A stretch of 64,000 nt of DNA, taken from contig NZ_JAUDCO010000007.1 in assembly GCF_030373545.1 (NCBI RefSeq), positions 1 through 64,000 of the forward strand, given 5' to 3'. Of this stretch, positions 17,785 through 27,626 are shown in pieces. The DNA comes from Collinsella tanakaei (lineage in GTDB: Bacteria; Actinomycetota; Coriobacteriia; Coriobacteriales; Coriobacteriaceae). The first letter of the stretch is position 1, and the number at the start of each line of letters is the position of its first letter. The position numbers and the translations under genes were made by a program. A model generated the notes under the pieces. That model was given only the letters and a program-made list of their open reading frames with translations, was not told the origin of the DNA and did not search any database.

Positions 17785-17860
17785 GCGACAAGTCGGTGCC
17801 GGGTTCAACCTTGCGAGTTGGTGCCGGGCGACAAGATGGTGCCAGGTTCAAACGTGTCGC
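17785..17860 (+). repeat. Palindromic intergenic repeat, copy 2, with a diverged extra copy
   Basis: The 33-bp unit at 17828-17860 (GCGACAAGATGGTGCCAGGT, then CAAACGTGTCGC) matches the minus-strand unit at 5663-5695 at about 30 of 33 positions. A diverged copy starts at 17785 (GCGACAAGTCGGTGCCGGGT). They lie between araC and ppaC, which are both on the minus strand. Confidence 0.7.
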
Positions 17861-17864
17861 AACA

Positions 17865-17924
17865 TTGTGCCTCCGGGTTTGTCTCACGAAGCGTCCTCTA
17901 TCTGAGACAAACCCGTGGGCACAA
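17865..17924. repeat. 60-bp inverted-repeat element, copy A
   Basis: Arms of 22 bases (TTGTGCC...TTTGTCTCA and TGAGACAAACCC...GCACAA) pair with two mismatches around a 16-nt loop (CGAAGCGTCCTCTATC). An almost identical 60-bp copy lies at 25777-25836. It starts 41 bases past the araC stop codon (minus strand), which fits a 3'-end or terminator role. Confidence 0.75.
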
Positions 17925-17965
17925 TTTCTCGGCCACGGAACAGCCATGGGAACGGGCGCCCCGCG

Positions 17966-18820
17966 TCAGTTGAAGGTGTTCACCCGGCGCCATTCGCGCG
18001 GACACAGTCCGAAGGAACCCTTGAAGGCGCGCGAAAAATGCAGCTGGTTGGGATAGCCCACCGCCCGACCGACCTCGCCCACGGACAGGGCGGTCAGCTT
18101 GAGCAGCTGCGCCGCCTTGGTCATGCGGTAGTCGATGAGGTACTGCTGCGGCGACTTGTCGGTGGCGCTCTTGAAGATCTTGCCGAAGTAGCTGCGGTTG
18201 AGTCCGGTCTGGCGTGCGACGTCCTCCACGGTGATCCCGTTTTGGTAGTTCTGCTCGATATAGGTCATGGCCTCGCGGATATAGAGGTCCTGCAGCTTGT
18301 TCGTCGTCATGGAGCGCTGCGTGAGCACCGAGCGCAGCAAGTAGTCCAAAAACAGGTAGGTGTGCCCTATGAGCTGAAACGCCGAGGCGTCCTGATGGTC
18401 CACCAAAAACCGCATCTCCTGCTCCATGGCGTCGCGCAGCTCGACTTTATCGGTGCGATACACCGGCGAGGACTCGGCAAGCCCCACAAGCGACAGCGAC
18501 TCCTTGACGCGGATCCCGTCGAACTCCACCCAGATGTACTCCCAGGGATCGTCCATATCCGCATAGTAAGTATTCGTCTGGCCGGGGAAGATCATGAAGC
18601 CCTCCCCCTGTCCCAAACGATACGTCGTCTGCTTGCCCGTCTCGTCCGTGGCGACGAGCGTGCCGGAGCCGGCGATGATGTAGTGGAACAGGTAGTGGCT
18701 CCTGCGAAACGGGCCGAACGCATGCCCCGGCGTGCACACCTCGCGCCCGTACTGATAGGGCATGAGGTCGATGTACTTTCCCCTGGAAAACGTCGAGGAG
18801 ACGATCTCGTGTGCCGGCAT
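17966..18820 (-). CDS. AraC-family transcriptional regulator of the galactoside genes
   Basis: 284-residue regulator with an N-terminal AraC-type sensing domain (FHYIIAGSGTL, GFMIFPGQ, EYIWVEFDG) and two C-terminal helix-turn-helix motifs: ITVEDVARQTGLNRSYFGKIF and SVGEVGRAVGYPNQLHFSRAFK. The sensing domain with WEYIWVEF text is like MsmR/RafR-type sugar regulators. It is divergent from the ABC transporter at 19232 and alpha-galactosidase, so it probably activates them in response to an alpha-galactoside (inference). ATG at 18818-18820 follows GGAGG by six bases; an in-frame TTG two codons upstream is possible. Confidence 0.88.
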   Translation of the reverse strand: MPAHEIVSSTFSRGKYIDLMPYQYGREVCTPGHAFGPFRRSHYLFHYIIAGSGTLVATDETGKQTTYRLGQGEGFMIFPGQTNTYYADMDDPWEYIWVEFDGIRVKESLSLVGLAESSPVYRTDKVELRDAMEQEMRFLVDHQDASAFQLIGHTYLFLDYLLRSVLTQRSMTTNKLQDLYIREAMTYIEQNYQNGITVEDVARQTGLNRSYFGKIFKSATDKSPQQYLIDYRMTKAAQLLKLTALSVGEVGRAVGYPNQLHFSRAFKGSFGLCPREWRRVNTFN

Positions 18821-18925
18821 GGACAACCTCCGAAACCCGAATTATCGCAATGTGCCGCTTCGATGTGCGCGTATGTGCAACCTGATATTAGTTTATGCGT
18901 TTTTTTACACCCTTATTGGTATATC

Positions 18926-18953
18926 TATATACATATTTGAGACTTTTCGTCAA
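18926..18953 (-). promoter_or_regulatory. Predicted promoter of the AraC-family gene
   Basis: On the minus strand TTGACG (18948-18953), 16-bp spacer, TATATA (18926-18931). It sits in an AT-rich island about 105 bases before the start codon. Confidence 0.6.
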
Positions 18954-18957
18954 AATA

Positions 18958-18984
18958 GCAGGTAGATAGCTATATGCGCAGGTA
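18958..18984. promoter_or_regulatory. Direct repeats, candidate AraC-type operator
   Basis: GCAGGTA occurs at 18958-18964 and again at 18978-18984, a 20-bp period, i.e. about two helical turns. AraC-family regulators commonly bind such tandem half-sites. The region 18821-19231 between the divergent genes is otherwise gene-free and markedly AT-rich. Confidence 0.4.
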
Positions 18985-19133
18985 TTTACTACTATTCGTA
19001 CAGGATAAAGAAAACCGTTACCGGATCATTCCGCACCGCTGACCGAAGATAGCATGTAATATCGACCCATTGACGATGCACTTTACCTGCTTAATCGCGC
19101 ATCATGTCAGCTTACATATCCTCATAGATTCTT

Positions 19134-19162
19134 TTGTACGCATATTGGCAACTTACTATTAA
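19134..19162 (+). promoter_or_regulatory. Candidate promoter of the sugar ABC transporter operon
   Basis: TTGTAC (19134-19139), 17-bp spacer, TATTAA (19157-19162), about 70 bases before the ATPase start codon. The match is moderate, as expected for an activator-dependent promoter. Confidence 0.4.
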
Positions 19163-19231
19163 ACCCGCAGTACGAACGGCCCGCATGTGAAAAACGGCAG
19201 CAGGCGGGCATACAGGAAGGGGTTTCAAGCA

Positions 19232-20347
<1,116 letters not shown>

Positions 20348-20368
20348 TCGCAAAGGAAGGCACCCGAT

Positions 20369-21652
20369 ATGCTGAACAAGCCTATTTCACGCCGCTCGCT
20401 TCTGGGGCTCGGCGCTGCGGGAGCGGCAACGCTGCTGTTCTCCGGCTGCGCCTCCGAGCGCGCCGACGGCAAGATCGAGGTGGAGATCGTCAGCTACAAG
20501 CAGGAGGCCGTGAGCATCTTCGAGCACCTCATGGAGGAGTTCAACGCCACCCACGACGACATCTACCTCAACATCACGAGCCCCGCTGACGCCGTGACCA
20601 TCATGAAGACGCGCTTCGTGCGCGAGAACTACCCCGACGTCATCGGCATCGGCGGCGACGCCGACTACGCCAGCTTCGTGGACTCGAGCATCCTTGCCGA
20701 CGTGTCCGACTACGAGGGCATGGCCAACGTGCAGGACGCCTACAAGGACATCCTGAAGAGCGTGACCTACATCCCCATGGATGGCATCTACGGCGTGCCG
20801 TATGTGGCCAACGCCGCCGGCATGCTCTACAACAAGGATATGTTCGAGGAGAAGGGCTGGACCATCCCCGAGACCTGGGACGAGATGATCGATCTCTTCG
20901 ACGAGATCAAGGCCGAGGGCGAGGTCCTGCCCATCTACCTGGGCTACCTCGATACCTGGACCATCCTGTCGCCGTGGAACTCCATCACCATCAACATGGT
21001 GCCCGCCGACCACTGCCGCCAGGTGAACGCCGGCACGGCGAAATTCGCCGACTTCTACCGCAAGCCCGCCGAGCGCATGCTGCAGTTGCTCGACTACGCC
21101 GAGGACGGCCCGTTCGCCTACAGCTACAACGACGCCTGCACCGCCTTCGCGCGCGGCCAGGCGGCCATGTACCCCTGCGGCTCGTTCGCCGTGCCGCAGA
21201 TTCTGTCGGTGAACCCCGACATGAACATCGGCATGTTCGCCATGCCCTCGGCCGACAACCCCGACGACCGCATCGTCGTCTCCGGCGTCGACCTGCAGTG
21301 GTGCGTGGCCGAGACCTGCGAGCACAAGGACGCCGTCTACGAGGTCCTCTCCTTCCTGAACGAGCAGGAAAACGTGCAGACCTACATCGACGACCAGCGC
21401 GCGCTGCCCTGCTCCGAGGGCGACTATGAGCTCGACCCGCTGTTCGACGACATCAAGACGTTTTTGGACGCCGGTCAGGTCCTCGACTACCTCGACCATT
21501 CCTACCAGTCCTCCATGGCCTGCGACGCCCAGCTTCAGACGATGCTGCTCAACGGCGACATCGACGCCTTCCTGGAGAAGTGGGACACCGACTGGCAGCG
21601 CTACAACCGCAACGTCATCCGCAAGGTACAGGAATACGAGAGCCAGCAGTAA
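20369..21652 (+). CDS. Sugar ABC transporter substrate-binding lipoprotein
   Basis: 427 residues, extracellular family 1 solute-binding protein. The N terminus SRRSLLGLGAA, then a hydrophobic stretch and lipobox FSGC, makes it a lipoprotein probably exported by the Tat route. The mature part has the type 1 pattern: EIVSYKQEAVSIFEHLMEEFN and YGVPYVANAAGMLYNKDMF. Position next to two permeases and alpha-galactosidase suggests raffinose, melibiose or related galactosides as substrate (inference). It begins 21 bases after the ATPase stop with AAAGGAAGG upstream. Confidence 0.9.
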   Translation: MLNKPISRRSLLGLGAAGAATLLFSGCASERADGKIEVEIVSYKQEAVSIFEHLMEEFNATHDDIYLNITSPADAVTIMKTRFVRENYPDVIGIGGDADYASFVDSSILADVSDYEGMANVQDAYKDILKSVTYIPMDGIYGVPYVANAAGMLYNKDMFEEKGWTIPETWDEMIDLFDEIKAEGEVLPIYLGYLDTWTILSPWNSITINMVPADHCRQVNAGTAKFADFYRKPAERMLQLLDYAEDGPFAYSYNDACTAFARGQAAMYPCGSFAVPQILSVNPDMNIGMFAMPSADNPDDRIVVSGVDLQWCVAETCEHKDAVYEVLSFLNEQENVQTYIDDQRALPCSEGDYELDPLFDDIKTFLDAGQVLDYLDHSYQSSMACDAQLQTMLLNGDIDAFLEKWDTDWQRYNRNVIRKVQEYESQQ

Positions 21653-21664
21653 GGAGGACGCGCT

Positions 21665-22528
21665 ATGGCAAGTACGGCCGCAATCGGGTCGAACCGCAGG
21701 AAGACCTTCATGGCGATTCTGATCCCGGTCCTGGTGCTTTTCTGCGCATTCAATACGTTCCCGCTCATCACGGGCTTTTTGTACAGCTTCACCGACTCCA
21801 AGGGCTACGGCGCCTTCAACATCGTCGGCATCCAGAACTACATCGATATGTTCAGCGATACCCGTATCCTGAACTCCTACCTGTTCACGTTCAAGGTGGC
21901 CATCGTCGCCACGCTCGCCACGAACGTCATCTCGCTCATGCTGGCCATCGGCCTTTCGAGCAAGATCAAGTTCAAAAGCGCGCTGCGCGGCGTCTACTTC
22001 GTGCCCCGCATCCTGGGCGCCCTGGTCGTCGGTTACGTGTTCAGCTACTTCTTCACCTACATCGTACCGGCCATCACCGGCGGCGAGTCCATCCTCGCCA
22101 GCACCGAGTGGGCCTGGGTGGCCATCGTGATCGTCGTCGTGTGGCAGGCCTGCGCGCAGACCACGATCATCTACATCACCGGCCTGTCATCGGTGCCCGA
22201 GGACGTCTACGAGGCCGGCGCGCTCGACGGCGCCACCGGCTGGGACAAGTTCCGCTACATCACGTTCCCGCTCATCATGCCGAGCGTCACCACCAACATG
22301 GTGCTCGTGATGAAGGACATGCTGATGGTCTTCGACCAGATCGTCTCGATGACCTCCGGCGGCCCTGCCCAGTCCACCGAGTCGATCTCCTACCTCATCT
22401 ACAACAACGGCCTGTCCGGCGGCCAGTTTGGCTACCAGTGCGCCAACGCGGTGATCTTCTTCATCCTCATCGCCGTGGTCTCCATCCTGCAGACCAAGTT
22501 CTTGAACAGTAAGGAGGAGCAGCTCTAA
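21665..22528 (+). CDS. Sugar ABC transporter permease (MalF/UgpA/MsmF type)
   Basis: 287 residues with six membrane segments. The cytoplasmic EAA coupling loop reads EDVYEAGALDGATGWDKF followed by ITFPLIMPS, which contacts the ATPase. It starts 12 bases after the lipoprotein gene with AAGGAGGA upstream, and its stop overlaps the next start (TAATG). It forms a heterodimeric channel with the next product. Confidence 0.93.
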   Translation: MASTAAIGSNRRKTFMAILIPVLVLFCAFNTFPLITGFLYSFTDSKGYGAFNIVGIQNYIDMFSDTRILNSYLFTFKVAIVATLATNVISLMLAIGLSSKIKFKSALRGVYFVPRILGALVVGYVFSYFFTYIVPAITGGESILASTEWAWVAIVIVVVWQACAQTTIIYITGLSSVPEDVYEAGALDGATGWDKFRYITFPLIMPSVTTNMVLVMKDMLMVFDQIVSMTSGGPAQSTESISYLIYNNGLSGGQFGYQCANAVIFFILIAVVSILQTKFLNSKEEQL

Positions 22529-23373
22529 TGGCTAAAGACAAAGTTAAAGAGCGGGTGAACTGGCCCGTCACCATCCTGCTCATCATCGGCCTCATCACCA
22601 TCATCTTCCCGCTGTACATGGCGGTCGTCATCGCCTTCAAGGACCCCTCCGAGATGACGAACGACATCGCCGGCATCCTGTCGCTGCCGAGCTCCTGGAG
22701 CCTCGACAACTTCATCCAGGCCATCCAGGTCACCGACTTCTTCCATTCGTTCATGAACTCGCTGATCATCACCGTCGTGGCTGTCGTGGCGTCCATCCTG
22801 GTCCACAGCCTCGCCGCCTATGCGATCGGCCGCAACATGGACCACAGCCGCGTCTTCAAGGCGTCCTACTACTTCATCATCGCCGGCATGTACGTGCCCT
22901 TCGCGATCCTGATGATGCCGCTCGTCAAGCAGACCGCCGTGATGCACCTGGACAACATGGTCGGCGTCATGCTCCTCTACATCGTGTTCTACATGCCCAT
23001 GAACATGATGCTCTACACCGGCTACCTGCGTAACATCCCCATCGCGCTCGAGGAGGCCGCGCGCATGGACGGCGCCTCCACCTGGAGCACCTATTGGAAG
23101 GTCATCTTCCCGCTCATGAAGCCCATGCACGCCACCGTCGCCGTCATCACCGGCCTGGCCGTGTGGAACGACGTCATGACGCCGCTCGTCATCATGGGAG
23201 GCCAGGGCGTGAACACCCTGCCGCTCGCGCAGATGAACTTCCAGACCGCGTTCTCCACCAACTACAACCTGGCGTTCGCCTCCTACCTGCTCGCCATGCT
23301 CCCGATGATCATCTTCTACATCATCGCGCAGAAGCAGATTATCGGCGGCGTTACCAACGGTGCGGTCAAATAG
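22528..23373 (+). CDS. Sugar ABC transporter permease (MalG/UgpE/MsmG type)
   Basis: 281 residues with six predicted membrane segments. The EAA loop is IALEEAARMDGASTWSTYWK followed by VIFPLMKP. The C terminus (IIAQKQIIGGVTNGAVK) is typical of MalG-like subunits. The one-base overlap with the preceding permease supports equal expression of both subunits. Terminator-like hairpin and alpha-galactosidase follow. Confidence 0.93.
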   Translation: MAKDKVKERVNWPVTILLIIGLITIIFPLYMAVVIAFKDPSEMTNDIAGILSLPSSWSLDNFIQAIQVTDFFHSFMNSLIITVVAVVASILVHSLAAYAIGRNMDHSRVFKASYYFIIAGMYVPFAILMMPLVKQTAVMHLDNMVGVMLLYIVFYMPMNMMLYTGYLRNIPIALEEAARMDGASTWSTYWKVIFPLMKPMHATVAVITGLAVWNDVMTPLVIMGGQGVNTLPLAQMNFQTAFSTNYNLAFASYLLAMLPMIIFYIIAQKQIIGGVTNGAVK

Positions 23374-23441
23374 CGCTTATGCGACATGACCTGCACATAA
23401 TGCGACATATGCATAGCAAATGTAGCTTATAACCCCTTCGC

Positions 23442-23467
23442 CTTGGGTCCCGTTCGCGGGACCCAAG
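23442..23467 (+). terminator. Hairpin after the sugar transporter operon
   Basis: An 11-bp perfect stem (CTTGGGTCCCG at 23442-23452, complement at 23457-23467) closed by a TTCG tetraloop. No T tract follows. It may attenuate read-through into alpha-galactosidase, or stabilise the transporter mRNA 3' end. Confidence 0.5.
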
Positions 23468-23542
23468 TGCCGTAAAATACCAGCCGCGCGGCTCCGATGT
23501 CGCGCGATCCCGAACCCAACCAGAAGGAATCGAGCGAGAACG

Positions 23543-25738
23543 ATGCCCATTCTCTTCGACGAAACCACCCGCACCTTCACGCTGCACACGCGCAACACGA
23601 CCTATCAGATGCAGGCGGACCGATTCGGCTACCTGCTGCACCTGTACTTCGGCGCCCGCGCCGACGGCACGATGGATTACCTGCTCACCTATGCCGACCG
23701 CAGCGGATGCTGCGCGAGCCCGCACGAGGCCAAGACGCGCACGTACTCGCTGGACGTCCTGCCCCAGGAGTTTCCCTTCCAGGGCAACGGCGACCTGCGC
23801 AGCCCCGTGTTCGTCATGCGCGACGGCGAGGGCGCGTTCGGATGCGACCTGCGCTATGCGCGCCACGAGATCCGCGCAGGCAAGTACGACCTGCCCGGCT
23901 TGCCCGCCGTCTACGCCGACGCCACCGCCGACGGGGCGCAGACCCTGTCGGTGACGCTCGCCGATGCGCGCTGCGGCGTCGAGGTCGAGCTGCTGTACGG
24001 CGTGCTGCCCGAGCTCGACATCATCACGCGCGCGGCGATCGTGCGCAACACGGGAGCACAGCGCGTGGTCGTCGAGAAGCTGCAGACCGCCTGCCTCGAT
24101 TTCGTCCACGGCGACTTCGACGTCATGACCTTCAACGGCCAGCACTGCATGGAGCGCAAGCTCGACCGCCACGAGGTGCGTCCGGGGTCGTTTAGCGTCG
24201 GCAGCCGCCGCGGCCAGTCCTCGCACCAGTACAACCCGTTCATGATCGTGTGCGACCGCGACGCGACGGAGACGGCGGGCCGCGCCTGGTCCCTGTCGTT
24301 CGTGTACAGCGGCAACTTCAAGGCCGAGGTCGAGCAGACCCAATACCAGCAGGTCCGCATGCAGATGGGCCTGTCCGACGAGCTGTTCTCCTACCCGCTC
24401 GCGCCCGGCGAGCAGATCGTGGCACCCGAGGTCATCATGACCTACTCGGATCGCGGTCTTGAGCGCATCTCGCACAACCTGCATCGCTGCATCCGCACGC
24501 ACGTGTGCCGCGGCGCCTGGCGCGATCGCCCGCGCCCGATTCTGGTCAACAGCTGGGAGGCGCACTACTTCGACTTCACCGGCGACGAGCTGGTGCGCCT
24601 CGCCTCCAAGGCCGCCGAGCTCGGCATGGACATGCTCGTCATGGACGACGGCTGGTTTGCCGAGCGCAAGGACGACTACCGTTCGCTCGGCGACTGGACC
24701 GTCAACGAGGAGAAGCTCGGCGGCACGCTGGGCAAGCTCATCGAGCGCATCAACGCCCTGGGCATCAAGTTTGGCATCTGGGTAGAGCCCGAGATGGTCA
24801 ACGAGGACTCCCGGCTCTTCCGCGAGCATCCCGACTGGGCGCTTGCCGTGCCGGGCAAGCAGCCCGCGCTCGGGCGCGACCAGCTCGTGCTCGATTTCTC
24901 CCGCGCCGAGGTGCGCGACAACGTGTTCGAGCAGATCTGTCGCGTGCTCGACCAGGGCAACATCGAGTACCTCAAGTGGGACTTCAACCGCAGCCTCGTC
25001 GACATCTACTCGCATGCGACCGCCGATCAGGGCCGCGTCGTCTACGATTACTACCTTGGCCTGTACGACGTGCTCGAGCGCCTGGTCCAGCGCTACCCCA
25101 ACCTGCTCATCGAGGGCTGCGCTGCCGGCGGCGGACGCTTTGACGCCGGCATGCTGCACTACACGCCCCAGATCTGGACGAGCGACAACACCGACGGGCA
25201 CGACCGCATGACCATCCAGTACGGCACGTCGTTCGGCTATCCGTGCTCCACCATGGGAGCGCACGTCTCGGCCTGCCCCAACGAGGTCAACGGCCGCACC
25301 GTGTCGCTGTCGGCGCGCGGCCTTATCGCCATGGCGGGCGGCGGCTTCGGCTATGAGCTCGACCTGCTCGAGCTGCCCGAGCGCGCCTGCGAGCTCATCC
25401 GCGAGCAGATCGAGCGCTACCGCGGCATGGAGCGCATCGTGCGCGAGGGTCTGTATTACCGTCTGAGCGATCCTGCGACCGCAGACCTGTACGCGTGGGA
25501 GTTCGCCGCCGAAGACGGCTCGGAGGCCGTCGTGAACGTCGTGGTCGCGCGCGCCGAGGGCTACGGCGAGGCCAAGTACGTCGTGCCCCGCGGCCTGGAC
25601 CGCACCGCGCGCTACCGCGAGGTCAACTCCGGCGTCGTGTACCCCGCAGCCGCGCTTATGGACATGGGCCTGCCCCTGCCCGTCGGCTCGGCGCTCTACA
25701 TGGCCCGCAGCTACCACTTCGAGCGCGTGGACGAATAG
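23543..25738 (+). CDS. Alpha-galactosidase, GH36
   Basis: Hydrolyses terminal alpha-1,6-galactosides such as melibiose and raffinose in the cytoplasm (no signal peptide). The 731 residues fit the GH36 length. Motifs: MDDGWFAERKDD, KFGIWVEPEMV, the nucleophile Asp near 480 in KWDFNRS, CAAGGGRFDAGML, and the acid/base Asp near 548 in SDNTDG. The N-terminal beta-sandwich domain covers roughly 1-290. Located downstream of the importer genes, it would release galactose for galK/galT, 1.9 kb further on. Ribosome site is weak (AAGGA at about 14 bases). A 60-bp repeat and a perfect palindrome follow its stop. Confidence 0.94.
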   Translation: MPILFDETTRTFTLHTRNTTYQMQADRFGYLLHLYFGARADGTMDYLLTYADRSGCCASPHEAKTRTYSLDVLPQEFPFQGNGDLRSPVFVMRDGEGAFGCDLRYARHEIRAGKYDLPGLPAVYADATADGAQTLSVTLADARCGVEVELLYGVLPELDIITRAAIVRNTGAQRVVVEKLQTACLDFVHGDFDVMTFNGQHCMERKLDRHEVRPGSFSVGSRRGQSSHQYNPFMIVCDRDATETAGRAWSLSFVYSGNFKAEVEQTQYQQVRMQMGLSDELFSYPLAPGEQIVAPEVIMTYSDRGLERISHNLHRCIRTHVCRGAWRDRPRPILVNSWEAHYFDFTGDELVRLASKAAELGMDMLVMDDGWFAERKDDYRSLGDWTVNEEKLGGTLGKLIERINALGIKFGIWVEPEMVNEDSRLFREHPDWALAVPGKQPALGRDQLVLDFSRAEVRDNVFEQICRVLDQGNIEYLKWDFNRSLVDIYSHATADQGRVVYDYYLGLYDVLERLVQRYPNLLIEGCAAGGGRFDAGMLHYTPQIWTSDNTDGHDRMTIQYGTSFGYPCSTMGAHVSACPNEVNGRTVSLSARGLIAMAGGGFGYELDLLELPERACELIREQIERYRGMERIVREGLYYRLSDPATADLYAWEFAAEDGSEAVVNVVVARAEGYGEAKYVVPRGLDRTARYREVNSGVVYPAAALMDMGLPLPVGSALYMARSYHFERVDE

Positions 25739-25776
25739 ACCGACATGGCGCGCGCCCCGAAGGGCGGGACGCCACA

Positions 25777-25836
25777 TTGTGCCCCCGGGTTTGTCTCACG
25801 AAGCGACCTCTATCTGAGACAAACCCGTGGGCACAA
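25777..25836. repeat. 60-bp inverted-repeat element, copy B
   Basis: Nearly identical to 17865-17924 (differences at about two positions, including loop CGAAGCGACCTCTATC against CGAAGCGTCCTCTATC). Arms pair over 22 bases. It starts 39 bases after the alpha-galactosidase stop, between convergent genes. Confidence 0.75.
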
Positions 25837-25839
25837 GTT

Positions 25840-25883
25840 GGGGCCGGGTTCAAACGTGTCGCGACACGTTTGAACCCGGCCCC
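25840..25883. repeat. 44-bp perfect palindrome between convergent genes
   Basis: GGGGCCGGGTTCAAACGTGT then CG (25840-25861) is followed directly by its exact reverse complement (25862-25883), with no loop. Part of it (GGTTCAAACGTGTCGC) also occurs at 17845-17860. Lying between alpha-galactosidase and galT, it may serve as a bidirectional terminator. Confidence 0.75.
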
Positions 25884-25958
25884 CTTCTGTCGCAACAAAG
25901 CGCTCCGTGTCGGGGCATCGAACACGGAGCGCGATGGAGAGAGGGATATGCGAATCGA

Positions 25959-27626
25959 TCAGAGCGCGTCGATGAAGCGCTCCTGCGCCGCGCGGCCGGC
26001 TTCGTCCCACTTGAACACGCCGGCGTCGGCGAGCACGTGCCCGAAGACATCGCTCACGCCGTCACGGATGACCTGATCGGCGGTATCGGCGGTGATGTCG
26101 GGATGCGCCTCGGCGAGCTCGAGGGCCCATGCGGCGTGCGACGCCGTCAACGGGTCGGCCTCGAGCTCGGCGGCAAGCGCCGCATCGTCAGCGGCGCCTG
26201 CGTGGGCCAGCAGATGCTCGCGCACGGCGGCCAGCTCGTCCACCAGGCGGGGCGGCAGGATGGCCAGGCCCATGACCTCGATGAGACCGATGTTCTCCTT
26301 CTTGATGTGGTGCCACTGCGCGTGCGGGTGGAACACGCCCAGCGGATGCTCGTCGGTCGTGATGTTGCAGCGCAGCGCCAGGTAGAGCACGTAGGAACCG
26401 TCGACCTTGCAGGCCACCGGCGTGATGGTGTTGTGGCGCACCGTCTGACCGTCCTCGGACGTCTCGGCAACGACGCCGACGGCGGCGTCCGAGTAGCCGC
26501 GCCACACGTCGAGCACGTGCGCCGCCGCGTCGAGCAGCTGCTCACGGTCGGCGCTCGTCAGGCGCAGCACGCTCATGGGCCAGCGCACGACCTCGCAGGC
26601 AACGCGGTCGTAGCCCGGGATCGCAAACGCGCTCGCCGCAGGCGCCTTCATCATGGGGAAGACGTGCCGCCCGCCCTGGAAGTGGTCGTGCGACAGAATC
26701 GACCCGCCCACGATCGGCAGATCGGCGTTGGACCCCACGAAGTAGTGGCCGAACAGGTCGACGAAGTCGAGCAGGCGCGCCATGTTCTCGCGGTCGACGT
26801 GCATGAGGCGATGCTCGGCGCTCATGGCGATGCAGTGCTCGTTGAAGTACGCATACGGGCTGTACTGCAGGCCCCAGTGCTCGCCTCCCAGCGTGATGGG
26901 CAGGATGCGCAGGTTCTGGCGGGCCGGATGGTCACCGTGGGCGTCGTCGACACCGCGGCCCGGATAACCCTCGTTTTCCATGCAGAGCTGGCAGGCGGGA
27001 TAGACGTCGCCCGTTGCCTTGGCGGCACCGGCCGCCGCGATGGCCTTGGGGTCCTTTTCGGGCTTGGAGAGGTTGATGGTGATCTCGAGCTCGCCCCACT
27101 CGGTGGGAGACGTCCAGGCGATGTTCCGGGCGATGGCGGCCTTGCGCACGTAGCGGCTGTCGCAGCTCATCCGGTAGAACCAGTCGGTCGCCGCCGTCGC
27201 GCCGTACGCGCGGTACAGGCTCGCAAAGGTACGCTCCACCTCGGAGGGACGGGGCATCAGGATGTTCATGACGCGCGTGGCGATGCGATCGGCCCCCGAT
27301 GGCGTATCCTGCTCGCATCCGTTGGCGACACCGGCCGCCGCGATCCGTCCGATTACGCCCTCCAGGTCAAAGTCGGCGTCACCGGGAGCGGCGGCGACGG
27401 GACTGTCGACATCCAGATGGGACGTGGGCGACGTCGCGTACGCGGCGGCAAGGTAGACCTGCGCATCGGGTGCGGCCGGACCCTTGGCGCCGATCGCCTC
27501 GAGCACCGCGTTGTGCGCCCACACCGCATCGCAGGGGTGCAGCAGGCCGCAGCGCACGGCGTAGCGGACGAGCTGCTCGATGTCGGCGGCGAGCGCCGTC
27601 GCGTCGTAGGTCGTCTCTACAGCCAT
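25959..27626 (-). CDS. galT: UDP-glucose--hexose-1-phosphate uridylyltransferase, class II GalT
   Basis: Leloir enzyme exchanging galactose 1-phosphate with UDP-glucose. The 555 residues belong to the Firmicutes-type GalT class. Motifs: CQLCMENEGYPGR, LQYSPYAYFNEHCI, and the nucleotide-binding SNADLPIVGGSILSHDHF with the HDHFQGG catalytic region. The start is ATG at 27624-27626 inside the end of galK: the two genes overlap by 10 bases, so they are translationally coupled. Sequence upstream in this frame lies in galK and is rejected. It is somewhat longer than the usual 490-500 residues, mainly through an Ala-rich linker around 70-100 and a longer C terminus. Confidence 0.92.
   Translation of the reverse strand: MAVETTYDATALAADIEQLVRYAVRCGLLHPCDAVWAHNAVLEAIGAKGPAAPDAQVYLAAAYATSPTSHLDVDSPVAAAPGDADFDLEGVIGRIAAAGVANGCEQDTPSGADRIATRVMNILMPRPSEVERTFASLYRAYGATAATDWFYRMSCDSRYVRKAAIARNIAWTSPTEWGELEITINLSKPEKDPKAIAAAGAAKATGDVYPACQLCMENEGYPGRGVDDAHGDHPARQNLRILPITLGGEHWGLQYSPYAYFNEHCIAMSAEHRLMHVDRENMARLLDFVDLFGHYFVGSNADLPIVGGSILSHDHFQGGRHVFPMMKAPAASAFAIPGYDRVACEVVRWPMSVLRLTSADREQLLDAAAHVLDVWRGYSDAAVGVVAETSEDGQTVRHNTITPVACKVDGSYVLYLALRCNITTDEHPLGVFHPHAQWHHIKKENIGLIEVMGLAILPPRLVDELAAVREHLLAHAGAADDAALAAELEADPLTASHAAWALELAEAHPDITADTADQVIRDGVSDVFGHVLADAGVFKWDEAGRAAQERFIDAL

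Noticed and set aside
23366-25777. An 800-codon minus-strand frame
   Set aside because: Antisense to the GH36 gene, which has full catalytic motifs.
25840-25883. tRNA T-arm (GGTTCAAA)
   Set aside because: The GGTTCAAA segment resembles a T loop, but it belongs to a perfect palindrome with no acceptor or anticodon stems.
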